Positions 18,213-26,253 of a stretch of DNA of 64,000 nt are shown here, piece after piece (within the stretch, counting starts at the first letter, position 1; every line of letters starts with the position of its first letter). This DNA comes from an uncultured Oscillospiraceae bacterium. GTDB lineage: Bacteria; Bacillota; Clostridia; Oscillospirales; Acutalibacteraceae. The notes below the pieces were generated by a model. That model ran no database searches, was not told the DNA's origin, and saw only the letters and a program-made list of their open reading frames with translations. The DNA lies in NCBI GenBank assembly GCA_902492045.1, contig CABUKB010000001.1:62001-126000 (forward strand), written 5' to 3'. Made by a program: the position numbers and the translations under genes.

Positions 18213-18952
18213 AGCTCGATTTCCCCGCTTTCCAGTTTCTTTTGCAGGATCCCCCGCACGTATTCCAAATCCTTGGCCGTGTCCACCGACAAGGTATGCG
18301 CCCGGACCGGGATCATGCGGAGCGGTTTGCCGTGTTCGATAAAGCGCAGTTCGTTGATGTCCTCGATTTCTTCCACAGGTCCTTTCGGCGTTTCGGCAAA
18401 AAAGCGCAGCGCTTCGAGAGAATAGGCCAGCACCCCCAAGTGCTTGTAATAATCGAACGCCATGCTGGCTTTCGGATGGGGTATGGGGCTGCGGGACATG
18501 AACAGGGCCATCCCATCCCGGTTCACAACCACTTTGATATTGGTGTCGTCCACCGCCTCCACCGGGTTCTCGATTTTCGTCATCAAATTGGCGGCGAAGA
18601 ACCCGTCGGTGCTCTTGGGTATCACCTGTTGGACCAGTTCCGGTTCAATCAACGGCTCGTCTCCGTTGATGCACAGATAAATGTCGGCGGGGATCTGGCG
18701 TGCCGCCTCATACAAGCGCTCGGTACTGGTCCGATGATCCCGGGAGGTCATCACACACGCCATGCCCAGGGAATCGCAGGTTTTCCGGATTTCTTCATTG
18801 TCGGTCGCCACATAGACGCAACCGACGCCTCTGGCCTGTTTGACCCGCCTGTACACCCACCACAGCATCGGATGGCCGCAGAGGTCGGCCAGAGGTTTTC
18901 CCTTCAGCCGGCTCGAATCGTATCGTGCCGGGATAAAGGCCACGGTTTGCAT
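18209..18952 (-). CDS. KdsB-like cytidylyltransferase (CMP-sugar-acid synthetase)
   Basis: A 247-residue protein of the 3-deoxy-manno-octulosonate cytidylyltransferase family: N-terminal FIPARYDSSRLKGKPLADL, then YVATDNEEI, NGDEPLIEPE near residue 96 and SVDTAKDLEYVRGIL at the end. Such enzymes use CTP to activate an ulosonic acid as the CMP-sugar. Finding it in a spore-forming Firmicute without lipid A genes in the window suggests a capsule or wall-glycan role. ATG 18952 is chosen because GAGGTGG precedes it by six bases; ATG 18958 has almost no spacing. The ligand might be Kdo or a related acid; sequence alone does not decide. Confidence 0.85.
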   Translation of the reverse strand: MQTVAFIPARYDSSRLKGKPLADLCGHPMLWWVYRRVKQARGVGCVYVATDNEEIRKTCDSLGMACVMTSRDHRTSTERLYEAARQIPADIYLCINGDEPLIEPELVQQVIPKSTDGFFAANLMTKIENPVEAVDDTNIKVVVNRDGMALFMSRSPIPHPKASMAFDYYKHLGVLAYSLEALRFFAETPKGPVEEIEDINELRFIEHGKPLRMIPVRAHTLSVDTAKDLEYVRGILQKKLESGEIEL

Positions 18953-18954
18953 CC

Positions 18955-20697
18955 TCATCCACCTCGTTTTCCAAACCATTTTGCGAGCGTCCGGAGGGGC
19001 TTGGTGATCCGCCAGCAAGTGGAATTTTCATAGTTGGCCATCACCTCGCGCGTGCGCTCGTCCAGTTCCCGGTTGAGCTGATCCGGCGTGATTCCGCTCC
19101 GAGCCGATGGGGGCGGCACCACGGCGGGTTTTTCCCCCAATGCCTGTTTGTATAGGTTCCAGTTTTCCAGCAGCCGGTCTGACCACATCTGCAGAACCCT
19201 TCCACTGACCAGTTCATACCCCTCGGGCACCGGGTATTCCGCCTTTTTACAGCAGTTTTCCCCGTCATGCATGTCGTATGCCAGAACGCTCGGAAGACAA
19301 ACCTGAATTTCTCGGGCGAGAAGCTGTTTCCGCCCGTTGACTTTCATTTGGAAATGGACGGCCAGAAAATCGCGCAGCCGGTCCTGCAACGGCAGTCTTG
19401 CCTGATTGAATATATTGTGCCTCTCATAGGTATCCAGCAGCGCCCGGATCACATAATGCCCGGGCAGCGCCCCAAAGCAACCCGCCGTCATATTCTCGTC
19501 GTCTTCAAATCCAAAGAAAATGCGGGCAAGCCGAAGGGTTTTCAGCCGAAGTCCCGCCCGGCTTTCGGGGGTGAGCACGATACCGCCCTCTTCGGCCAGA
19601 ATTTTCAGCGCCGTATATTCCTCCACAAATTTTGTATCTCCCTCTTCCAACGCAGTTCGCACCGGCTCCGGCAGGGTCTGCGGATCAAGCTGGGATTCCT
19701 CCGCTTCGATCAGCCGCGCGTTTGGAAAGTTCGCCTGGAGCGTTTCCCGATACCCTGCGGGCACCGGTCTTCCGAAATGGACACAGATAAAGGTCTCGGG
19801 AATCACCTCTTGATCCAGATAGTCGAGCAGCTTGCGTATCCGCTTGTCCTTGGCGAGATACGGGTTTAACCGGAAATCCGGCTCGTACTCCTTCAGCAGC
19901 TCGATGAAGTCGGCCTGAAACAGTACGCGGGACTGGGTCATATTCCAGAAAAGCTGTTTGGCCGTGCAGTAAACCACTTCCTCCCGGTATGCCGGCGCAC
20001 TGGTGTCGAGAAAAAGGCGGAAGGCCCGGATGATATCCACCATATCCCCGGACTGGGTGGTGGACAGCGTGTTGTCCCGCCGATAATACTGATAAAACGG
20101 TTTCGGCACATAGCCGATATGCGGGTAATGCGTGACCAGGGAAGGGATCAACGCGATATCCTCGAACAGCATCTTCTCATAGCGGTTCTCTTCCCAGACC
20201 GACCGGCGAAACAGTTTGTTGACGCTGTAGGTGATATTGTTGCCGTGGGCCAGATAATCCGGCAGGTCGATCTCTTTTCCAGAGTAAGTGGAAACCACCG
20301 AACTCCGGTTTTCCTCCACATAATGAATCCGGACGTCGCACATCACGATATCGTAGTCACCCTCGACCGCTTTTTCGTAGAGTTCCTCATACATCGCGGG
20401 CTCCACCGTATCATCCGAATCCAAAAAGGCGACATACGCGCCGGAGGCCAGGTCCAGGCCGGCATTGCGGGCCATCCCCAATCCCTGGTTTTCCTGATGA
20501 ATGACCCGGATGCGGTCCGGATATTCCTCGGCGTAGCGGTCACAGATTTGAGGCGATGCGTCCTCGCTGCCGTCGTCAACCAACAGGATCTCAATTTCCG
20601 GCAATGTTTGGGCCAGGACCGAATCCACCGCCCGTTCCAGATAGTTTTCCACTTGATAAACCGGTATGATTACCGACACCTTAGCACGCTGGCTCAT
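18955..20697 (-). CDS. Two-domain glycosyltransferase: GT2 plus a GT32-like region
   Basis: A 580-residue cytoplasmic protein. Residues 6-220 are a family 2 GT-A domain (SVIIPVYQVENYLERAVDS, LLVDDGSEDAS, AFLDSDDTVEP). From about residue 310 the chain changes character: it resembles the sugar-binding DXD region of GT32/capsule transferases (KFVEEYTALKILAEEGG), but the expected D-x-D after GG reads TPES, so the second active site may be dead or altered. The start at 20697 follows GGGAGG. The gene overlaps its upstream neighbour by 17 bp and lies just upstream of the cytidylyltransferase gene. Acceptor and donor are unknown. Confidence 0.8.
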   Translation of the reverse strand: MSQRAKVSVIIPVYQVENYLERAVDSVLAQTLPEIEILLVDDGSEDASPQICDRYAEEYPDRIRVIHQENQGLGMARNAGLDLASGAYVAFLDSDDTVEPAMYEELYEKAVEGDYDIVMCDVRIHYVEENRSSVVSTYSGKEIDLPDYLAHGNNITYSVNKLFRRSVWEENRYEKMLFEDIALIPSLVTHYPHIGYVPKPFYQYYRRDNTLSTTQSGDMVDIIRAFRLFLDTSAPAYREEVVYCTAKQLFWNMTQSRVLFQADFIELLKEYEPDFRLNPYLAKDKRIRKLLDYLDQEVIPETFICVHFGRPVPAGYRETLQANFPNARLIEAEESQLDPQTLPEPVRTALEEGDTKFVEEYTALKILAEEGGIVLTPESRAGLRLKTLRLARIFFGFEDDENMTAGCFGALPGHYVIRALLDTYERHNIFNQARLPLQDRLRDFLAVHFQMKVNGRKQLLAREIQVCLPSVLAYDMHDGENCCKKAEYPVPEGYELVSGRVLQMWSDRLLENWNLYKQALGEKPAVVPPPSARSGITPDQLNRELDERTREVMANYENSTCWRITKPLRTLAKWFGKRGG

Positions 20698-21784
20698 GAC
20701 TGCCTCCCAGATATTGGAGAATATGCCGCAGTTCCTTAAATGTCTGCGGCACATAGTACCGCTTGCCTGCGAACTGATCCCGAAATTTGCGCAGATACCG
20801 CTTCAAAACCGCATCCTCCTGCCAAAGCACTTTGCCCTGGAACAGCTTGTACAGCATCACGGTATTCCTATCCAGCCCAAAAACGATCCGCCCGGTCAGG
20901 GCTGCATTGGAACATACCGTTATCACGGTGCGGTCCCCCGGATCCTCATTGAGCAAAAACAGTTCCCACGGCACGTCGCTGGTATATTTCCGGGTCAGCC
21001 CCAGCTGCTGCGGGACGTTTTCCGGATTGCGGGGATGGGGTTTGACCGCAAACCGCCCGGCCCCCACCGCCCGCCGGCATTCCTCCATGAGCATCAGGTC
21101 GTTGCTTTTGATTCCCTCCGCCCGAAACGACTGCTCAAGGAACAAAAAATCGGGTTTATCCCGGGGAGGGCGGTAATCAAAAATGAAATTCAGCGTCTCC
21201 CGCAGTCCCTGGTCGTCGCGGCGGATTTTGGGGAGAGGGCGGTTAGGCAGGTCGTCTCCCCGCATCGCCAGACGCGGCTCATAAAGCAACACTGCGGTGA
21301 CCTTTTCCCGAATTTTAACGCCCGCCGGGTAGCGGTTGATGGGGGCCCGTCCCTCCCGCAGGTAATCAATGACATAGGAGGAAAACCCATCTTCATAACA
21401 AAAAAACGCACAAGGGTGGCCGTCGTATAAGCAGGCGAGCATCCGGATAAAAATATCGAAATTTGAAAAATACACCTGATCGTAATCCGCCAGTTCGTCA
21501 CTGAGCGCAAAGCGGAAAAGGCGGGGGATGTTTTCAAACCCCTCCGCGATCTCGTCCTCTTTCCCCACGGCATACCGGCGGTTCATATCCCGGGTCGTAC
21601 CCAACAAAACACGGCGGAACAGGCCGGTCTCCTCCAACCGTGGCGCGTAGAACGACTGGTTCGGCAGGCTGTCGGTCAGCAGCAGATCGGTGTCACCGTC
21701 CTTCAACAGGTGGCACCGCAGATGAACCGCTGTCAAAAGCTGATAAATCGAATTCACGACCATCAGACGCTGTCTGTCCGGCAT
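20681..21784 (-). CDS. Sialyl/polysialyltransferase-like glycosyltransferase (GT52-like), copy A
   Basis: A 367-residue protein. The N-terminal MVVNSIYQLLTAVHLR, the central FFCYEDGFSSYVIDY and the late KPHPRNPENVP motif match the general pattern of bacterial GT52 and polysialyltransferase families, which use CMP-sugars. That agrees with the KdsB-like enzyme two genes downstream. The start at 21784 follows GGGAGGAAAGCCGA and lies 92 bp inside the upstream gene. A weak paralogue (copy B) lies immediately upstream. The family call rests on motifs; donor and linkage are not known. Confidence 0.65.
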   Translation of the reverse strand: MPDRQRLMVVNSIYQLLTAVHLRCHLLKDGDTDLLLTDSLPNQSFYAPRLEETGLFRRVLLGTTRDMNRRYAVGKEDEIAEGFENIPRLFRFALSDELADYDQVYFSNFDIFIRMLACLYDGHPCAFFCYEDGFSSYVIDYLREGRAPINRYPAGVKIREKVTAVLLYEPRLAMRGDDLPNRPLPKIRRDDQGLRETLNFIFDYRPPRDKPDFLFLEQSFRAEGIKSNDLMLMEECRRAVGAGRFAVKPHPRNPENVPQQLGLTRKYTSDVPWELFLLNEDPGDRTVITVCSNAALTGRIVFGLDRNTVMLYKLFQGKVLWQEDAVLKRYLRKFRDQFAGKRYYVPQTFKELRHILQYLGGSHEPAC

Positions 21785-22745
21785 TCGGCTTTCCTCCCAG
21801 TTTGCGGATTTGAAAATGTTTTCTCAGGTTTTCACAGCCGGTGGAGTCCCATGTATAGACGGTCTCCGGCTTTTTTTGGAAAACATAAGGCAGCAGCTCC
21901 GCCGGAAATATTTCCCGAATCACGGTTGCCTGCGGAAAAATGGACGTGTAATCCAGGGGATCGTCCGGATGCTTTTTAATGATGAGCCGCACCCCCGACA
22001 GAGCCCCGGACCGCAGATTTTCATACAGCCGGATCTGCTCATCCTCCCGCAGAATCCCCAGATTGGAGAACTGCTGGGTGAGCAAAACCGCATGAGCATC
22101 GGTTTGAATCGGACGGCGCACGAAAAAACGGATCAGTTTTTTTCTCTCTTTGTCCGGCAGTGCCTCAAGCGTATCTTCAACCGAAAAATGCCGGTAACGT
22201 TCTCCCGATACATCCCGGGTTTGGATATCCTTCAGGCAAATGATCGCGCGAACCAGAGGCTGGCTGCCGTCGAACAAACCGTACTTGCCGGCCAAAGCCG
22301 CGTGGAGCGGAAATTTGCATGCCAGGGCCTTCCTAAGGTGTTCCGGCCGGCTGATCATCCCCGCCGCGTCCTCGAACATGGTGAACGGGACCCCGTTTTG
22401 AATCAGATACAGCGAAAAGTAAAAATGGGCGCCCGCCACGTAGACGGCAGAAAAAGCGGACAGGCCGCGCGGAAAGAGGCGGCGGGCGAAACGGGCGGTA
22501 TCCGCGAGCACCTGCTCTTCGCTTACATGGGGTATCTGCAAGTAGGGAAACAAGCAAACCCGGTCAAAAAAACGGCGGGACAGTTTTTTATATTGCGGGT
22601 ATTTCCCCACAATAAAGTCAGGCAGGATCAGGACCGCCTTGTCCTGAGGATGCCTGATCCTGCGGTGAAGCATGACCTCCAGGAGCTGATAGGAACTGAC
22701 GGCGTGATACAAAACCAGGACGGGTTTATCCGACGTGCGTCTCAT
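21693..22745 (-). CDS. Sialyl/polysialyltransferase-like glycosyltransferase, copy B
   Basis: A 350-residue protein with LVLYHAVSSYQLLEVMLHRR near the N terminus, TMFEDAAGM in the middle and LIIKKHPDDPLDY near the end. These align in order with YQLL, F-x-YEDG and KPHP of copy A, so the two look like distant paralogues. The start at 22745 follows GGAGGC and overlaps the preceding gene by 20 bp. Its last ~30 residues (after KLGGKPNAG) overlap the start of copy A in another frame and look non-conserved, so the 3' end may be extended by a lost stop. CMP-sugar use is inferred from family resemblance. Confidence 0.6.
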   Translation of the reverse strand: MRRTSDKPVLVLYHAVSSYQLLEVMLHRRIRHPQDKAVLILPDFIVGKYPQYKKLSRRFFDRVCLFPYLQIPHVSEEQVLADTARFARRLFPRGLSAFSAVYVAGAHFYFSLYLIQNGVPFTMFEDAAGMISRPEHLRKALACKFPLHAALAGKYGLFDGSQPLVRAIICLKDIQTRDVSGERYRHFSVEDTLEALPDKERKKLIRFFVRRPIQTDAHAVLLTQQFSNLGILREDEQIRLYENLRSGALSGVRLIIKKHPDDPLDYTSIFPQATVIREIFPAELLPYVFQKKPETVYTWDSTGCENLRKHFQIRKLGGKPNAGQTASDGREFDLSAFDSGSSAVPPVEGR

Positions 22746-24708
22746 CCAACAGCGCCTCCAACTCCTTGCGAAATGCGCGATTTTTCCTCCCGGTGACGCA
22801 GAGCATCGGCGCATAGGCGTCCCGGCCGCTGACGGGGACCGTCACCTCCAGGCGGCGTTCGGTTTCAATAAACAACCGGACAAAATCCAGAATCCCCTCA
22901 TGGATGGCGGCGATCCGGTCGGCATGCGCGGGCGGGTCCTTGAACCGGCAAAGAAACCCGCCGTGTCCATCGGGATAGAATCCCTGCAATCCCCCTTCCG
23001 GCGCCCCCAAAAGAAGCTCCCAGTAAAGGTTGTGGTTTTGCGCCGGATCATGGCTTTTCCATAGATCGCGGTTCGTCTGCGCGGAATAGAGATAGCTGAC
23101 CAGGCGTCCGCTGAACAGGAACGGTTCCATCCCGTCGGCATCCAAGCCGGCGCCGGACAGGGTGCCCGCCAGGATACCGGTGATCGGACAGTCCAGATTC
23201 CAAAGGCGGTTGACGGCATCGTCCAGCATAACCGCGCCGCTGCCTGCCCATCCGATATCCACAGCCGCCGCACGGCGGCTGTTCCGGAGGAGGCCGCGAT
23301 AATAGATCCCCGCCGCCTCCGCCTGAGGCGCATACCGCGCCAGCACCTCGTCCCATCGGCTGCATAGATAGCTTTTTACATTTCCGACATTTTTATACGT
23401 AAGCGGTTCGTCCGGCTTTGCGCCGATATTCCGGCAAAGCGCCGCCGTCCAATGAGGCAGTTCCATTCCCTCGAGGATCCGCTCAAGCGTAAACCCCTGA
23501 TCCGCCTTGTGAAACAGAAAACGGCGGAAATACTCCGCCTTGTAATGCCGGGCCGTCACCTTGAGGGCCGCCAGCCGGGACCAATAGGCATAGACGGCGC
23601 GGTCGCTCTCCTCCGGATACAACCGCCGGTAAGCCTGCAGCAGGACGGCGCCGTCTCTGGACAAAAACAACAGCCTGTCCAGATGGTGAGCCTCGGCGTA
23701 ATCGTGAATGAACCGGCAGTACCCGACGGCAAACAAACCGCCGTATACAAACCCGTATTCGTAATCCCGCGATTGGTGATCGAGGCCGTTATGAAGCCGG
23801 AAATTCACCAGTCCACGGTACAAACTGCCGGTCATCGCCGACATATCCGTCGTGCGGTAGCGCCCGCCTGTCTGATGGATATGGGGATACAGCACGGCGG
23901 GAATCGCCATCTTCCTCGGCGTATCGTAATCGGCCGTTCGGTTATCACCGACATGCACGAGCCTGCGGCCAGGGCCGAGGGAGGCCTGCACCGCCCGGTA
24001 TAAGCCGCCCTCGCTTTTCGAGACCCGGTAATCGCTCGAAACAAAGCAGTCCGTCAGGCCACTGTAACCGCATCCCTGCAGAAGCTGACGGACGCGGAGC
24101 CCGCCGAGGTACATATCCGACACCGCCAGCACCGGCTTTCCGAGCCTTTTCAATTCCGCGACGACGCGCAACATATAGGGATTGGCCATACAGCATCGCT
24201 GTTCCCATTTCCATTCGACGGACATGCCGGTCTCTTTGGGGATGCCGGTCTCCTTTTCCATCGCCTCCCAGATTTCCGGAAACGCAATTTCCGAACAACC
24301 GGTTTCGCGCTGCCTGCGTTTTCGAAGCGAACTCTCGGTTTCCATGCGGATACGGCGGAAATCCGGATAATGCAGGTCCATTCCCACCAGATAAAAGAGG
24401 TCGGCAGGATGAGAGAAAGGGCGGAACAGCAGGGTATCAAACACGTCGAACGACACCACGTCGTATTGCGCGAGTTCCCGTGCAAACGTCTCCGGGCTTT
24501 GCCGGAGCGACAGGGAGGACTCGCTCCCCTTGCCGTATAAGATGACGCCGCTCCCGTCCCAGTCCCGTCCGAACGAAAAAAAATACCGCAGGTTGAGCCA
24601 CAGCAGGTACGCTGCGGCTTTCCATCGGCTTTTCGGGCGCCTTTGCACAAAGCGGTCCCGGATCGCCGGGACCCGGTTGACCAGGAGCCGATACAGCCGG
24701 TGCTTCAC
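22726..24708 (-). CDS. COG5610-like two-domain protein: HAD hydrolase plus FLxRDG domain
   Basis: A 660-residue protein with a GTG start preceded by AAGGGGG. Residues ~80-280 form a HAD domain (VVSFDVFDTLLFRPF with the nucleophilic Asp, AVSDMYLGG, VHVGDNRTADYDTPRK). From about residue 320 a second domain begins: LLFLSRDGAVLLQAYRRLYP near 345, a YWSRLAALK block and VDIGWAGSGAVML further on. The same second domain makes up the protein at 26250-27647. COG5610-type proteins are common in polysaccharide loci, but their chemistry is not established. The gene starts 4 bp after the ABC ATPase stop. Confidence 0.75.
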   Translation of the reverse strand: MKHRLYRLLVNRVPAIRDRFVQRRPKSRWKAAAYLLWLNLRYFFSFGRDWDGSGVILYGKGSESSLSLRQSPETFARELAQYDVVSFDVFDTLLFRPFSHPADLFYLVGMDLHYPDFRRIRMETESSLRKRRQRETGCSEIAFPEIWEAMEKETGIPKETGMSVEWKWEQRCCMANPYMLRVVAELKRLGKPVLAVSDMYLGGLRVRQLLQGCGYSGLTDCFVSSDYRVSKSEGGLYRAVQASLGPGRRLVHVGDNRTADYDTPRKMAIPAVLYPHIHQTGGRYRTTDMSAMTGSLYRGLVNFRLHNGLDHQSRDYEYGFVYGGLFAVGYCRFIHDYAEAHHLDRLLFLSRDGAVLLQAYRRLYPEESDRAVYAYWSRLAALKVTARHYKAEYFRRFLFHKADQGFTLERILEGMELPHWTAALCRNIGAKPDEPLTYKNVGNVKSYLCSRWDEVLARYAPQAEAAGIYYRGLLRNSRRAAAVDIGWAGSGAVMLDDAVNRLWNLDCPITGILAGTLSGAGLDADGMEPFLFSGRLVSYLYSAQTNRDLWKSHDPAQNHNLYWELLLGAPEGGLQGFYPDGHGGFLCRFKDPPAHADRIAAIHEGILDFVRLFIETERRLEVTVPVSGRDAYAPMLCVTGRKNRAFRKELEALLDETHVG

Positions 24709-24711
24709 GGC

Positions 24712-25461
24712 CTATTCCCCCTTCATCTTCTCATAAGCGCCGCAAACCTCTCCGGGTTCTCCGATTTTCCGCAGCCGTCCCTTTTCCAGCCAAATGGCTT
24801 TGGTGCAGTGGCTGCGGATCGCCGATGTGGAATGGGAGACGATCAACACCGTCGAACCGGCCCGCATCATTTGCCGGATGCGGGCCTCGCTTTTCTTGCG
24901 GAAAAACATATCACCCACGCTGAGCACTTCATCGAGAATCAGGATTTCCGGCGTATCCCGGGCGGTGGCGATGGCAAACCCCAACCGGGAAACCATGCCG
25001 GACGAATAATTCCGCACCTTTTCCTCCATGAATCCCTCCAGTTCCGCAAACTGGACGATCTCCCGGTATTTGTCGTCGATAAAGGATTTCGTATACCCGA
25101 TGATGGCGCCGTTGAGATAAACGTTCTCCCGCCCTGTCAATTCCAGGTCGAACCCGGTCCCCAGGGTGAGCAACTGCACCTTTTTCCGGTCCACCCGGAC
25201 TTTGCCCGCCGTGGGAATCAACGCGCCGGAAATGATTTTCAGCAGCGTGCTCTTCCCCGAGCCGTTGGTGCCGACAATCCCCACCACCTCGCCTGTGCCG
25301 ATGGACAGGCTGACATCGTCGAGAGCCGTGAACATCTCATAGCGATGCCCCCGGCGCACCGCGCGCACCAGATATTCTTTGAGGCTCGACGCTTCGTCTC
25401 TCGCCCGCCGGAAACGCATGGTGACATGTTCAATCTCGATCTCCGCCGCCATTTCAGGCAT
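24712..25461 (-). CDS. Polysaccharide ABC exporter ATPase (TagH/Wzt/KpsT type)
   Basis: A 249-residue ATPase: Walker A GTNGSGKST near residue 66, the signature YSSGMVSRLGFA, Walker B EILILDEVLSVGD, and the H-loop region SHSTSAIRSHC. The short VTMRFRRARDEASSLKEYLVRA opening is typical of teichoic-acid and O-antigen exporters. There is no long C-terminal carbohydrate-binding extension, so export is probably not controlled by terminal-sugar recognition as in some Wzt proteins. It pairs with the permease immediately upstream. The start follows GGGGAGA. Confidence 0.92.
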   Translation of the reverse strand: MPEMAAEIEIEHVTMRFRRARDEASSLKEYLVRAVRRGHRYEMFTALDDVSLSIGTGEVVGIVGTNGSGKSTLLKIISGALIPTAGKVRVDRKKVQLLTLGTGFDLELTGRENVYLNGAIIGYTKSFIDDKYREIVQFAELEGFMEEKVRNYSSGMVSRLGFAIATARDTPEILILDEVLSVGDMFFRKKSEARIRQMMRAGSTVLIVSHSTSAIRSHCTKAIWLEKGRLRKIGEPGEVCGAYEKMKGE

Positions 25462-25479
25462 GGCGCGTCTCCCCTTCCC

Positions 25480-26253
25480 TCACAGTTTCTGCATGATCCG
25501 GTTCCGATTATGCCGGAAAATTCCCTGTCCGATAAGCAGCATGCCGGCCCCCCAAAGCCCCATTTGCAGCAGTTCCATCCCCTGCGGCCAAAGGCCCTCC
25601 ATCACCCCTTTTCTCAGACAGTGAATGAAAATATAAAGGGGATTGATCTGAATAACCGAGCGAATGAAACCCTGAAGCTGTTCCACCGGATAAAAAATGG
25701 CGGAACAATACATCCACAGGGTCAGCACCACGGTGTACAGGTGTTTGACATCGCCGAAAAAAACATACGCGGTTGCCAGGATATAGGAAAGCCCCAGGGA
25801 AAAGGCGAACAAACACAGAATAATAAACGGGGCGATCCACATGGTAAGCTTGAGGGATATGCCGAATACCGCCAGCATCACCCCATAGGCTATCAGCGAA
25901 TAGCCCAGCTGGATGAGTGAGGTATACACCCTGGTCAGGACAAACACGTCCATGGGAAATTTCACCTTAATAAGCAGGGCTTTATTGTCCACCAGACTGG
26001 TCATGGCCGCATTGGTGGCACCCGTGAAGGTCTGCCATAGAATATAGCCGGTCAGATAGTAAATGGGATAGTTTTCAATCGAACGGCGGAACAACTGTGA
26101 AAAAATCAGGGACAGGACCGCCATAGACAGCAACGGGTTCAGGACGCTCCACAAAATCCCCAGGTAGGATCGGGCGTATTTCCGCTTGATCTCCCGGGCC
26201 GTCAGCTGCCGGATCACAAAGGCATATTGCTGGCGCTGCCGTATGTCGGTCAT
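25480..26253 (-). CDS. ABC-2 type polysaccharide export permease
   Basis: A 257-residue protein with six predicted membrane helices and the family N terminus LTAREIKRKYARSYLGILWSVLNPLLSMAVLSLIFS. This is the TagG/Wzm/KpsM type that moves finished, lipid-linked glycan across the membrane with the adjacent ATPase. The ribosome site GGAGGTGAAAAACT is excellent. Its ATG overlaps the stop of the upstream gene (ATGA). Confidence 0.93.
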   Translation of the reverse strand: MTDIRQRQQYAFVIRQLTAREIKRKYARSYLGILWSVLNPLLSMAVLSLIFSQLFRRSIENYPIYYLTGYILWQTFTGATNAAMTSLVDNKALLIKVKFPMDVFVLTRVYTSLIQLGYSLIAYGVMLAVFGISLKLTMWIAPFIILCLFAFSLGLSYILATAYVFFGDVKHLYTVVLTLWMYCSAIFYPVEQLQGFIRSVIQINPLYIFIHCLRKGVMEGLWPQGMELLQMGLWGAGMLLIGQGIFRHNRNRIMQKL

